64,000 nucleotides of DNA from Pelobates cultripes (Eukaryota > Chordata > Amphibia > Anura > Pelobatidae), in NCBI GenBank assembly GCA_933207985.1, contig OW240915.1, forward strand, positions 106,760,163 to 106,824,162. Direction: 5' to 3'. The notes beneath the pieces are model-generated. The model was not told the origin of the DNA. It worked only from the letters and a program-made list of their open reading frames with translations, and did no database searches. Below are positions 20,505-31,511 of this stretch, one piece after another. Position 1 is the stretch's first letter. Each line of letters starts with the position of its first letter. Made by a program: the position numbers and the translations under genes.

Positions 20505-22035
20505 ACCCAGCGTTTAAAACACATCACAACGCTAAGCCTGATGTGCAAGGAAACCTTGGATATATATAGTCTAGGAAACGTGTTCAGTTGTCACCCTATC
20601 TCTCTAGCTACACCTATGAGGGCACTATCAGTTCTTGTACCTGATTTTAATTATAAACTATGGAACCGCTGTGGGATCTTGCATCTATGTATGTTATATT
20701 ATGAAGGTAAAATGTTAAAATTTTCACAATTGGAATGAGTATATACATTGCCGAGCACAGCACTTTTTTTCATATCAGCAGATTAAACCTTGGTGGAATA
20801 CCCATGTTGTTATAGATTCAATTTTTGTAAACGAGCATCAGCTGACCAACTTTGAGACATTCTGTGTACAATTGACTCCTGTCAAAAAAAGCCTATATTA
20901 ACTATAAATGCTCTTTTAAATATTACCAAAAGCATAAAATTTCTACCGTGTGTCTTAGCATGGGAAAAGGCTCTCAGTCGCCAAATACCAGAAAGTAAAT
21001 GCCTGAAAGCAATAAATATGTTTAAAAGAATGACATTATGTGCATCCCATATGGAGACAGCACGTAAGCTATTTTATAGATGGTATATGGTATCGTCTCG
21101 AATAACACAAATATGCCCCTTAAAATCTAATATTTGTTGGAGATGTGGCAGCGATGTAGGCAATATGTTACATATCTGGTGGAGCTGCTCCACAATACAA
21201 GTTTATTGGAAAGAAGTAATTCAATTAATTCAAATAAACACTAATAGGGCAATTCAGAATGACCCCACCATTCTATTGTTATTTTTGTTTGAAGACCAGT
21301 ACCCTAAGTCTATTAGATATTTGATGGTCCACATCCTTATAGCCGCCTTATCATTAATAGTTAAAATTGGTTGAAAACTAAAATCACTGCTATGTTAGAA
21401 CTCACAAATTATAAGCAAAGTATCAGCAAGACAAAACATAATTTCACACGATTTTAGGATGGAGGTTTCGAAAGAATAGGATGCTAATATAACTAATAGT
21501 ACTTAGCCCTTGAATAAGGTAACAATGAAGCTGGTAATTAAGCAATATGTATAAGCATAGTTCAGCTTTGTCTTAATGTTATTAATTGTCAAACACTACT
21601 AAAGAAGACATGCCAATACTGTCCTATAAAAGTGCCTTTACGCATTTAAGATACCAGGTTGGCGGGGTTTTATAATTATTAATGTGATTAATGTGTTTCA
21701 CGACTTCCCCCTTTATATTAGGCAAATAAACCTGAGCGATATAATACTTAATATCATAGTAATGAAGTCTCCAAGTAATTTGGATTTTCCCCCTATTTTT
21801 CCTTTTCATCATTTTCCTATTTTCCTTCGGTTGCTTATCAAACAACATATAATATATCATAAGAAAGTCACCAATACATTGACAAGTATGACTTTATATA
21901 AGGATGTATAACAGCTTTCATTATGTAACGCCTCTATGTTACTCAATACAATGCTGATGACACTGTTTTATAATGAAATATATGTATTTCCTTCTTGAAA
22001 CTCAATAAAAAGTAATTATATTAAAAAAAAGATTT
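20505..22035 (+). pseudogene. L1/Tx1-like LINE remnant (ORF2 C-terminus and 3' end)
   Basis: Frames 20541-20738 and 21018-21374 give ORF2 C-terminal sequence: FYRWYMVSSRI, CWRCGSDVGNMLHIWWSC, the same CX2C...HX4C knuckle as in the intact ORF2 near 6000. The element is 5' truncated, with stops and frame changes. It ends with CTCAATAAAAAG near 22000 and an A-run at about 22023-22030. Confidence 0.75.
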
Positions 22036-22269
22036 GAAAGGAAATAGATTATTTTAAGAAGTGTATATAAAAAATAAGAAGTTTATTTAGTATATGACAG
22101 GATCCTTCTGTCACATACATCTACCTTGGGTCAGTGTTTGCAAACTGTAAGTCTCTGTGATTTTCTCTGTTTCACTCCATGCACAGAAACAGGGAATTTT
22201 GAGCATAAACTTAATTTAAAAAGCACTCCATTTCCTTTAAAAACTTGATTAAATGTGTATTATATTTAA

Positions 22270-22832
22270 AGGATCACTACAGGGTCAGAAACACAAACAT
22301 ATATTCCTGACCCTTTAGTGTTAAAACCACCATCTAGCCCCCTTGGGCCCCTCATGCCTCCATAAATATAGCAAAATCTTACTGTATTCAAGCCTAAAGC
22401 TGTAACTTTGCATGCTGTTTGCCTCAGAACAACAAGCAGTCTGCTGACATAATCAGAAGTGGTAGCCTGATCCAATCACAATGCTTCCCCATAGGATTGG
22501 CTGAGACTGACAAAGAGGCAGATCAGAGGCAGAGCCACCATGATTCAAACACAGCATCTCCTCATAGGGATGAATTGAATCAATGAATCTCTATGAAGAA
22601 GGTTCAGTGTCTCCATGCAGAGGGAGGAGATACTGAATGTTTGGATGTATTTTAGGCACCCATTACCCAGGAAGAATCTCTAACAGCTATCTGAGGAATT
22701 GCCAGTGAAGTTATCACTAGGCTGTAATGTAAACACTGCATTTTCTCTGAAGCAAAAAGCCTGAAGGTAATGATTCTATTCACCAGAACAAAGTCAATAA
22801 GCTGTAGTTGTTTTGGTGACTATAGTGTCCCT
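22270..22832. mobile_element. TTAA MITE, AGG(G)ACACTATAG family
   Basis: Left end AGGATCACTACAGGGTC, right end GACTATAGTGTCCCT, with TTAA at 22266-22269 and 22833-22836. No coding capacity. A partial relative in opposite orientation lies at 42503-42980. Confidence 0.8.
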
Positions 22833-23043
22833 TTAAAATTATTTTAGATAACAGTTGTCCTTTTAAGTAAAAAAATCCTGACAGATAGGAAGTTCTCAAG
22901 AATCCTGATGGCCCAGCATGTCAGTATCCCCATAGGGACATAAATGAGAAAAGTTGGGGTGCCTTGAGAACTTTGTTGAGCAATTGCATTAGACCAGAGA
23001 TAACTTTTGGCACTCCAGATGTTTGGGACTAAATCTCCCTTAA

Positions 23044-23514
23044 AGGACAACTATAGGCACCCAGACCACTTCAGCTCAATGAAGTGGTTTGGGTGCCAGG
23101 CCCCCTAGTTTTAACCCTGCAGCTGAAAACATAGCAGTTTCAGAGACACTGCAAGGTTAAGCTATCCTTTAGTGGCTATCTCCCCGACAGCCACTAGAGG
23201 CCCCTTCCGCAATTTACACTGAGTAAATCGCATTTGACACTGGACGTCCTTATGGAGTCCAGCGTCAAAACAGATCCCCATAGGAAAGAATTGAGTAATG
23301 CTTTCCTATGGGCGGGTTTGAATGCGCGCATCTCTGGTCGCGCGTGCGGCTCCACTCGGGAGCTGACATCAGCAGGGGAGGAGAGGTCACCAGTGCTGGA
23401 TTAAGGTTAGTGGCTGAAAGGGTAATAACGCCTTCAGCTTCGAGGGAGGGGGGCACTCCAAGAGCATATAGTGCCAGGAAAACAGGTTTGCTTTCCTGGC
23501 ACTATAGGATCTCT
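23044..23514. mobile_element. TTAA MITE, AGGACAACTATAGG family
   Basis: Left end AGGACAACTATAGGCACCC, right end CCTGGCACTATAGGATCTCT, with TTAA at 23040-23043 and 23515-23518. The hairpin CCACTTCAGCTCAATGAAGTGG near 23070 is the family hallmark. It lies about 0.3 kb past the 3' end of the symplekin-like gene. Confidence 0.8.
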
Positions 23515-23756
23515 TTAATGCTTTGTCAGCATTTTGTCTGTAAGAGCATGATTGGAGAGGTAGTACACAACATCAGGAGTGCCAAAAGTTGTCTACCTCT
23601 GCATTAGACTATACTGATTATATCATCATTAAATGCAACACGCAAAATCCAACATAAAGACATTCTGTGACTTTTCAATAAGAAATCACAACGATATTGT
23701 TTTTTCTATAATAATACAATCACTTAAATATATCACCATAACAGTCAATCGGAGAT

Positions 23757-23762
23757 TTTATT
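23757..23762 (-). promoter_or_regulatory. Poly(A) signal of the symplekin-like gene
   Basis: AATAAA on the minus strand, 46 nt after the stop codon. No genomic A-tract follows, so if the gene is a retrocopy its original tail has decayed or was lost. Confidence 0.7.
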
Positions 23763-23807
23763 GAGAACATACAATAGATTTGGAGGCTCTTCGAACTTCT
23801 TTTATCT

Positions 23808-26258
23808 CTAATCCTCTGTTAAGGGCTCATCAGGTGGAGAAGACTCTGTTGTTTCAGTAGTGTAGTTCAATGAATTTTCTTGAGATTTTTCCTCCCCATA
23901 GGCTTTCACTGGCTCACCCTTTTCTGCATCTATAAGAAGGGAAGGCATTCCCACTTCTGCTATCTCCTCTTGCTTTTCTTTAATATTTTGCCTCTTTTGT
24001 TCTTCCAAACGTGGTCTCTTGAAGCATTTTTCGTGAACTGAGCAACGGGAAATGATATCATGAGAGAGAGCTTTCTGCTTCTCTGATTCTCTTTTGGACT
24101 CAGCATTAAGAATAGCCCTGATGGAGTGAGGAACATGAGCCAACTGATGTAGGCTGGAAGCCCTGACACGAGCTAAAAAGGGTGCTCGAATATCTGGACA
24201 AGTTTGTAGGATAGAGAGAAGCTGTGGAGGTGGGAGCTGCATGATGATCCACAGGGACTGTGGATTTGTTTTCTGGCAGCATTGAATGAATCCTTCCCAC
24301 ACTTTGGGGTACTTCCAAACCTGCCTGTAGATGAGATGAGTCAATATACTCATGATAAAGCTTGCTAGTTCAGGGTATATCTCTAAGGCCTGGATGACTG
24401 TTCTCATAAGGAGCACAGGGATAGGTGTAGTGTTTGTCAGCTGTTGAAGGACCCCAGCTAGGACTTTGGGAGTGTACACTGAACTAGCCATAAAGCATAT
24501 GTTAATAGCCTTAATGACACGTTTGATGCTACATTTTCGGGTGTCAATGTCATGAAGAGCAATGATTAAATCTCTAGGGGTGAAAGAAGGCATTGCAGAA
24601 TGAAAATCTCCATGTGAAAATCCTAAAAGTCGGTTGAACACATCTTTCACTACAAAGGATTTTAGTTCAATGAGTTTGGGTAAAGCCTGAATTACTTCTC
24701 TCCTACTCAGCTCATTCAGCACAGGGATCAGGAAACGGACATCTGGAACACGCTTCTGATATAAAGCACGGACACATTTCACTAGTTCAGGAGATGGAGG
24801 TGCATTGTCAGTCAGGATATACAAGCAACGAATAACCAGAGTCTCAGCCCCATAAGGGCAGTTTTCTATCAACAATAAAAACTCTGGGGAGTTCATCCCA
24901 ATGCATCTTATTGGGGTATCAATGACCCTGCGCAAAATACTCTTGCTGACAGCAGTGGCTTCAGCATAAACAGATGCCAGCTCATGTATAAGTCTGTGGT
25001 TCTGTGGGAGTATGGCCAAATAAACATATAAACATTGTTTAACAGTGTCTTCTGTCCAGGGGACTGCAACCTCTGTATCTTTATCTGCCCTGAAGAGTAC
25101 TGAAGGGGTGTTAGGATGGACAAGGAGTTGCAAGTAGTTTAGGGCAAATATCTCTATATACTCTTGGAGAGTTTGCTTCTCATACAAATATTTAATGAAG
25201 TGAATAGCCTGTTGGCGGACCTTATCTTTTTCATGTAAACTCAAGTCCAAAAGGAGATGGAGATATTGGAAGCGATGGGCTGGCCGAGTCATGATTAGCT
25301 CTCTCAAAGTGGCCATTCCTAGATAGCTATGGCCTTCGCCTTCACAGTAATTCCTAATTACTTCAAGTGCAGAATCTGTAAGCATAGGAGCTCCAAGGAC
25401 AACTTTACTGAAGATCCCATCATTCAGGTCAGGTCTATCTTGGAGGCCAGTCAACATTGCAATTAGACACTCTTGGTATCCCTGATCATCCCCATCAGAT
25501 AGGTACTTACAGTACTCCTGGTACAGCCAAGCTACCGCCAGCTCCAGCTGCCCATGTGTGTCACTTAGAAAATGGCGCAAAACCTCCAGCTTCATAGCAG
25601 TATCTAGCTGGCTCACCAAGCGAGCAAGGATCTTAACTCGCATTTTTGATAAGCCACTACTACTAATGGTGTTCTCTGCCTGGAGGATTCGCTTCACAGC
25701 TTCATGTTTAAAACTCAGTATCTGAGAGTCCGTTAGCTGTGCACACATTTTCTTTATCATGAAGAAATTCCTACTGCCTCTAGCACCAGTTTGTCTGTTC
25801 TGTGTTGCTGGTGGCAAAATAGGCACCGGTTGTATCTTAGCTTGAGGGGCGTCTGGTTCACTTATTTTAGAAGCTGTACTTTGGGAGGAGAGCACACAAA
25901 TGGCTTGAGCCTCAGCCTTGTTACTCTCTTCCTTTACTATTCTCACTGGAGCCTTTTTATCATGCTCAGTATCAGGTGTAATGAGTGCTGCTGTGACCTG
26001 TTTACCCCTGTGTTGACCAGGGTGATCTCCCAGTGTATCAGGACCTGCACCCCTCACTGGCCCACAGGCAGCTTGGACTGAGTCTGGCATGGTGCCTGCT
26101 AGAGCCACCATACTGCATGGCACCAGGCTGGGGACACTCTCTGGGGTTTGAAGCAGCTGCAGGACCTCTGCCTCGATATTTGTCGATAGCTGGCTTGAAT
26201 CAGGAGAGAGACATTCAGGACCTGGTGCTTCATCACTCCTGTCTTCAGGCGCGGCCAT
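23808..26258 (-). CDS. Symplekin-like protein, intronless, 816 aa
   Basis: Symplekin is the HEAT-repeat scaffold of the cleavage/polyadenylation and histone 3'-end machinery. Residues 1-158 are disordered and unlike known domains. From about 160 ([11 protein letters not shown]) the protein aligns in style with the central symplekin helices: [49 protein letters not shown] and [20 protein letters not shown]. The conserved C-terminal domain spans about 525-715 ([37 protein letters not shown]). The tail is charged. The ATG at 26258 follows four in-frame non-ATG codons and an upstream stop near 26330. The vertebrate parent is about 1270 aa and multi-exonic. Here the N-terminal Ssu72-binding region is absent and there are no introns: a retrogene is the best reading. 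An uninterrupted frame of this length implies selection or recent origin. Confidence 0.88.
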   Translation of the reverse strand: MAAPEDRSDEAPGPECLSPDSSQLSTNIEAEVLQLLQTPESVPSLVPCSMVALAGTMPDSVQAACGPVRGAGPDTLGDHPGQHRGKQVTAALITPDTEHDKKAPVRIVKEESNKAEAQAICVLSSQSTASKISEPDAPQAKIQPVPILPPATQNRQTGARGSRNFFMIKKMCAQLTDSQILSFKHEAVKRILQAENTISSSGLSKMRVKILARLVSQLDTAMKLEVLRHFLSDTHGQLELAVAWLYQEYCKYLSDGDDQGYQECLIAMLTGLQDRPDLNDGIFSKVVLGAPMLTDSALEVIRNYCEGEGHSYLGMATLRELIMTRPAHRFQYLHLLLDLSLHEKDKVRQQAIHFIKYLYEKQTLQEYIEIFALNYLQLLVHPNTPSVLFRADKDTEVAVPWTEDTVKQCLYVYLAILPQNHRLIHELASVYAEATAVSKSILRRVIDTPIRCIGMNSPEFLLLIENCPYGAETLVIRCLYILTDNAPPSPELVKCVRALYQKRVPDVRFLIPVLNELSRREVIQALPKLIELKSFVVKDVFNRLLGFSHGDFHSAMPSFTPRDLIIALHDIDTRKCSIKRVIKAINICFMASSVYTPKVLAGVLQQLTNTTPIPVLLMRTVIQALEIYPELASFIMSILTHLIYRQVWKYPKVWEGFIQCCQKTNPQSLWIIMQLPPPQLLSILQTCPDIRAPFLARVRASSLHQLAHVPHSIRAILNAESKRESEKQKALSHDIISRCSVHEKCFKRPRLEEQKRQNIKEKQEEIAEVGMPSLLIDAEKGEPVKAYGEEKSQENSLNYTTETTESSPPDEPLTED

Positions 26259-26401
26259 GACTCTCTTCAACCACGCTTCTGAAGAGCAGGCAGGGCAGGA
26301 TGCAGTAACTGTAGCGGTTGTGTATTTTTAAACTGTTTACAACGTAACCTCCAGGCGACACGTGGGCACGCAAGAGAGGTAACCGCGCGATTAACATGTT
26401 T

Positions 26402-26410
26402 ACTTCCGGT
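26402..26410 (-). promoter_or_regulatory. ETS-type site upstream of the symplekin-like gene
   Basis: ACCGGAAGT on the minus strand, a perfect ETS/GABP consensus, about 145 nt before the ATG. TATA-less housekeeping promoters often carry such a site near the start of transcription. Confidence 0.5.
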
Positions 26411-26448
26411 ACATTGTAACTGGAGATACCGAAACAAAGCTCCGCGGG

Positions 26449-26608
26449 GGCCATATTGGAGGTGGCGGAAACCGCGCTCCGCCAAATCGGCCATATTGGA
26501 GGTGGCGGAAACCGCGCTCCGCCGCATCGGCCATATTGGAGGTGGCAGAATCCGCGCTCAGCCGCATCGGCCATATTGGAGGTGGCAGAATCCGCGCTCC
26601 GCAGAGCC
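26449..26608 (-). promoter_or_regulatory. Four 40-bp repeats, each with CCAAT and CCAT (YY1-like) cores
   Basis: CCATATTGGAGGTGGC starts at 26451, 26491, 26531 and 26571, exactly 40 bp apart; the unit also contains CCGCGCTC. On the minus strand each unit reads TCCAATATGG, a CCAAT box. The last two units share A and T changes relative to the first two. The GC-rich array sits 190-350 nt upstream of the ATG, where a promoter is expected. Confidence 0.6.
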
Positions 26609-26639
26609 CTTCTTAGAGGTGCCTGAAGCATTGACATCT

Positions 26640-28390
26640 AAGGTAAAGAGAGACTGCACTGCCAGGACGGTAAGTATAGAGTATAGTGCAGCTGTTACTC
26701 TACTTATGGGATCTCTATGTTACACGTTCTCTCAATAAAATCTATATATCTGTACATATAGCTGTCGGGTATTGTTGGTACAGTTTAGCTCAGTGGGAAA
26801 TAGCTGCAAAAGGTTTTTACCTACCATGAGGCAGCTGCACCTTGATAACATGAGAAGTAAAAATCCTTATATCTATTTATATTCTATATCATCGAGCTGG
26901 TAGGTGTTCATTGTGAGAGCTCAGTTCCGTACATAACAAATAAACTTTATAGTATTCTTCATTCTCCAGTTAAAACCAAGTCATGTTGATAGAAAGGCCT
27001 AGTATGATGGGAATACCAGCTTCTTTACTTTGTGGGCAACGGTTTTGCCAATACCCAATTTTATTATGAAATCCTGTGTTCTTGGAATATTATTTGTTTA
27101 CTCTGCACCCTACCCCATGTACTAGTTTTGTGTGCATACATCATTGTATTATCTATCAAATTGTTACCCCACCTTTTATATATTAGTCACTTTTTTTTCA
27201 CCAACATTTTCTGTAATGCGCCAAAGTAATTTGTCTTTCTGCCATGTTTAACTTCTATTTCAGGCTTTCTTTTCCCCTTGATGATTTTACATTTAATATA
27301 TTCACAAAGTAAGGCAAATTGTTAATATTACTAAAAAAAAAACAAAAAAAAAAAAAACACATTCTCAATTTGAAGGATTTTATATTCTTTAAAAGCATAC
27401 TCCAGTCATACCTTGGGCGCCAACATAAGGGCATTTCGTTAATATTGGCCTCATAACATGCTAGTTTTTCTTCACACTCAAATCATTAGTTTTGCATTAA
27501 AAACAAAAAAGGTCCTGAAGCAATACCCTGTACTTTTTTAGCTACACTCCAACTTTTTACAAATCAGTTTTAACTTCCTTATAAGATATATATTTTTTGT
27601 ACATACTCAGAAGCTGAGCTGCTTTCATCATTTTGCCCCACAATCAATAATTTTCCCCCATAATATTTGTACTGTTTTTCCTTAGCATAGTTTTGAAATA
27701 CATTTCTTTTTTTGTGTGGGCGCAGTCAATCAGCACCTCAGCTCCGACTAATCTTCCATTAATTGAGCTGAGTATGTACTCAGAATACTATTAATAAAGA
27801 AGTTGCTTTGTGAAAAGAGGTAGCATGTCTAACAGCGCATAGTTGCAAAAAGCCACAAACATTTTTCTTTTTGTTTTTACCAAAATTAAATAGATTTGAA
27901 CAAGGAGAAAAAAGCAGTTTGAGTATAGAGGCACAGATCAAATGCACTCCTGTAGACCATTAGGAATCCAAGATCCCCACTAGATAGAAAGCTTAGCCGG
28001 AGGGGTGGCAAAACAGAGCTCACACATTACGCACAGCAAGTGAAAATCAGGCAGCTGGGAGGGTTTTCTTCCTGGTTTCTTTGTGCTAGGGCACAAGTGG
28101 AAGGCTGTACGTCTCATAGCGATGCACTGGCTATTGCTTGTGACCTGCATTTTAGGGCTTCTATGCAGGTCACAAGCTGGGAGCTGCTGTGAGAGACTGC
28201 CTCAATCTTAAATTTGTGACAAGTTAATGCTTTATTTACAGATATTGTGGTACAGGGGGCCCAGGAGACTCCCCCCAACACTCCAATCAAATGTATTGAT
28301 TTATAACTCTGGAATTGTTCCTTAAAAGAAGGGAAGCCAAATGAAGTCTGTGAGGTTGAACAATATAGCCATAGTCGGCAAAATTATCTG
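26640..28390. other. Intergenic, no gene recognised
   Basis: Mixed AT-rich sequence with scattered short frames (27032-27229 plus). No recognised element ends or domains. Confidence 0.5.
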
Positions 28391-28394
28391 CCGT

Positions 28395-28690
28395 ACTACC
28401 GTGTTTCCCCGAAAATAAACCCTACCCCGAAAATAAGCCCTAGTCGGATTTTCGGGGTGGGCTGCAATATAAGCCCTACCCCGAAAATAAGACCTAGGCA
28501 TTGTACCTTTGCGGCGAGACTTCCTTCTTCTGCTGTAGGAGGAGCGTCGCGCAACGTGATGACGACATTTTGCAGCGCCGTCAGTCTGCCTTCACGGATC
28601 TTCAGCGGAAGGATCCATTTCCGGGCGGTGAGGCTCCCAGTGGTCGGACTCGGCAAGGAATCTTTGAAATGTGAGTACCGCTAGATATTT
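28395..28690. repeat. Dispersed repeat with CCCCGAAAATAA units
   Basis: GTGTTTCCCCGAAAATAA followed by repeated TACCCCGAAAATAAG(A/C)CC phrases at 28409, 28430 and 28480, then GC-rich sequence. This phrase is widespread in vertebrate genomes as a small DNA-transposon repeat. Ends were not determined. Confidence 0.5.
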
Positions 28691-28717
28691 TATGTCTGGG
28701 ATTAATTGAATTAATTA

Positions 28718-29568
28718 AAGGGGGTGGGGGGGTGAATTAATTAAAGGGGGGGTGAATTAATTAAAGGGTGGGCTGGATTAATTAGAGGGGGGTGAATTAA
28801 TTAAAGGGGGGTGAATTAATTAAAGGGTGGACTGGATTAATTAGAGGGGGTGAATTAATTAAAGGGTGGGCTGGGTTAATTAGAGGGGGGTGAATTAATT
28901 AAAGGGGGGTGAATTAATTAAAGGGTGGACTGGATTAAAGGACCACTATAGTGCCAGGAAAACATACTCGTTTTCCTGGCACTATAGTGCCCTGAGGGTG
29001 CCCCCACCCTCAGGGACCCCCCCCGCCCGGCTCTGGAAAGGGGAAAGGGGTTTAAACTTACCTTTTTCCAGCGCCGGAGAGCTCTCCTCCTCCTCCTACT
29101 GTTCCCCGCCGGCTGAATGCGCACGCGCAGCAAGAGCTGCGCGCGCATTCAGCCGGTCTCATAGGAAAGCATTTACAATGCTTTCCTATGGACGCTGGCG
29201 TGCTCTCACTGTGAAAATCAGTGAAACTTCTCTGAAACTGCTATAATTATGAAAAAATGGGTTAACCCTAGAAGGACCAGGCACCCAGACCACTTCATTA
29301 AGCTGAAGTGGTCTGGGTGCCTAGAGTGGTCCTTTAATTAGAGGGGGTGAATTAATTAAAAGGGTGGTGAATTAATTAAAGGGTGGGCTGGATTAATTAG
29401 AGGGGGGTGAATTAATTAAAGGGTGGACTGGATTAATTAGAGGGGGTGAATTAATTAAAGGGGTGGTGAATTAATTAAAGGGTGGGCTGGGTTAATTAGA
29501 GGGGGGTGAATTAATTAAAGGGGGGTGAATTAATTAAAGGGTGGACTGGATTAACCTCTGCTTTAATA
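28718..29568. repeat. Minisatellite GGGGTGAATTAATTAAAG, interrupted by a MITE
   Basis: Units of about 18-40 bp alternate GGGGGGTGAATTAATTAAAG with GGGTGG(G/A)CTGGATTAATTAGA. A higher-order alternation repeats several times before and after the MITE at 28939-29333. It is not a CRISPR: spacers are not unique and the host is eukaryotic. Confidence 0.9.
28939..29333. mobile_element. TTAA MITE inserted in the minisatellite
   Basis: Left end AGGACCACTATAGTGCC, right end TAGAGTGGTCCT, between TTAA at 28935-28938 and 29334-29337. The satellite unit (ATTAATTA) offers many TTAA targets. Same family as 15998-16474. Confidence 0.85.
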
Positions 29569-29727
29569 CATCAGAATACCAGTGTGCTTGCTACCCATTG
29601 AGCCACAGAGCCTGCTCAGTAAATATGTATTCCTTTTTCAGAAACTGTTTATTTTTCCTACATCTGACAAATTTGACAAAAGGGTGGAGCTTAAGGACAA
29701 GCTAACAAAGGGTGAAGCTTGCCTTAA

Positions 29728-30205
29728 AGGACCACTATAGGCACCCAGACTACTTCAGCTCAATGAAGTGGTCTGGATGCCAGGTCCATCTAGGGTTAAC
29801 CCTGCAGCTGTACACATAGCAGTTTAAGAGAAACTGCTATGTTTACATTAGGGTTAATCCTGCCCCTAGTGGCTGTCTCATTGACAGCCTCTAGAGGCGC
29901 TTCCGTGCTTCTCACTGATTTTCAGTGAGAAGATGCTGCCGTCCATAGAAAAGCATTGAGAAATGCTTTCCTATGGACTGATTGAATGCCGCGCATTCGG
30001 CGGATGACGTTGGGAGAGGGAGGAGAGTCCCAAACGCCAAGAGAGCACGGCACCAGAGAAAGGTAATTGTTTAACCCCTTAACCCCACTTGAGCCAGGCG
30101 GGAGGGGACCCCCCGGGTGGGAGGGGGGGGAGGGGGGGGGCGACGACCTATTAACACTATAGTGCCAGGAAAACAAGTTTGTTTTCCTGGCACTATAGTG
30201 GTCCT
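29728..30205. mobile_element. TTAA MITE, AGGACCACTATAG family
   Basis: Ends AGGACCACTATAGGCACCC and CTATAGTGGTCCT, with TTAA at 29724-29727 and 30206-30209. Orientation is opposite to the copy at 28939. Confidence 0.85.
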
Positions 30206-31186
30206 TTAAGTGCCACCCTTTGTCAAGATTGCAATATGTAGGAAAAATACAGTAAAACATACTCCCTACTTGTCTTATGTTTTAAAGAGAAATAGATCAG
30301 AAAAGAAGAATAGATTCTGAAAAAGGAAATAGGAAACAATAGTACAAAGGCAAGTTTGAGGTACCAGAGCCATTTTAAGACCACAGGCAAATAATAATAA
30401 TAAAAAATGTAATACAGGCTGCTCAAAAATATTCTAAGTGATATATTCTTCTGTGTATTTGTTTTTTAAATAAAAAGTGTTTTAATCTGTACAATTTTGT
30501 ATTGTGTTACATATTTCTGGGTTACGCACTAACTTCATAGGTACTGTAGTCAGGTTAATTTTACTGCTTGTTATGTTTTGTTTTACTCTTTGTTTTTTTT
30601 CATTACACTTGACGGAACCTTCATGTTGAGGTATCACAGTGCCATCCAGTGCCTTTTTTAGGAACAGGCATTAACCTTTACAGGATTATTTACTAAAGTG
30701 AGAATTGCTTAGAGTTAAATTGAATTAAAAAGTATTTCCTAAATTTAGGGCCCAAATAGCTGAATTTGAAAGAAATTCTCCAAGTCAGCTATGCTTCCAG
30801 CTAGTTTGGTCTAAAATACGAAAGTCTTTAAATTCCAGACTATTCTCACTTTAGCGAATAACCCTGTTTATTTTATCTTAGTTAATAAGAATATTGATAC
30901 ATTGTCACTTAAACCATTAATTATAAAAAGTCTCAAATTATAAGGTGTTAATTAGCTGCACTTTGTTTCTTTAGGGGTCTGGAGGGTCCCATTAAATGGT
31001 ATTATAATTGTTTGTTTTTGTACTGAAGTAGTCAGGATGGCCTGTTTAACTGCAAGGAAATTCAACAGAAACAGCCTTGTCCATGATGGGCCCACAGTGG
31101 AGTATGCTTCAGGACTAGTTGCAGAATTAAGAAATCATTTACAAATGTTGTTATTGTTAGAGGTCCACACAGATGCTAAATTCCTG
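30206..31186. other. Intergenic with one small MITE
   Basis: At about 30682-30866 an inverted-repeat MITE starts GGATTATTTACTAAAGTGAG and ends CTCACTTTAGCGAATAACCC. The rest shows nothing recognisable. Confidence 0.55.
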
Positions 31187-31511
31187 AAGGGTTACTTCAA
31201 GCATCATAATCACTATAGCCTGCTGTAGTGGCTAAGATGCCAGGAGCACTCTGTTCTCCTGTAAGGGGGCAAGCCACTTTTCAATAGTTTGGCTCTTACC
31301 TAAATCCAGTAGCATGCCAAGCCTTTTCTAATACCAGCTGATCAATCCAGCCATTAATTTATTTGACTGAGAATGTCAACTGAGTGCTCTTAACCAATGA
31401 ATGTAACTCTGTGCAAGAAAAGTGCACAGAAGTGACATTGGCCACCCCGGCTTACTTGCACCATAACCACTTTGAAACACTGAAGTGATTATGGTGCTTG
31501 GAGTAACCCTT
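31187..31511. mobile_element. MITE with AAGGGTTACT ends
   Basis: Left AAGGGTTACTTCAAGCATCATAA is matched by right-end complement AAAGGGTTACTCCAAGCACC. Internal CACTATAGCCTGC. Imperfect ends; TTAA present at the right side only. A related phrase occurs near 52520-52800. Confidence 0.55.

Noticed and set aside
26245..26637. 130-aa minus frame upstream of the symplekin-like ATG
   Set aside because: Encodes the 40-bp repeat array in a different frame and lacks family similarity; treated as promoter DNA. An upstream ORF effect is possible but unsupported.
28718..29568. CRISPR-like regular repeats
   Set aside because: Eukaryotic context, no unique spacers, units vary in length and interlock as a satellite.
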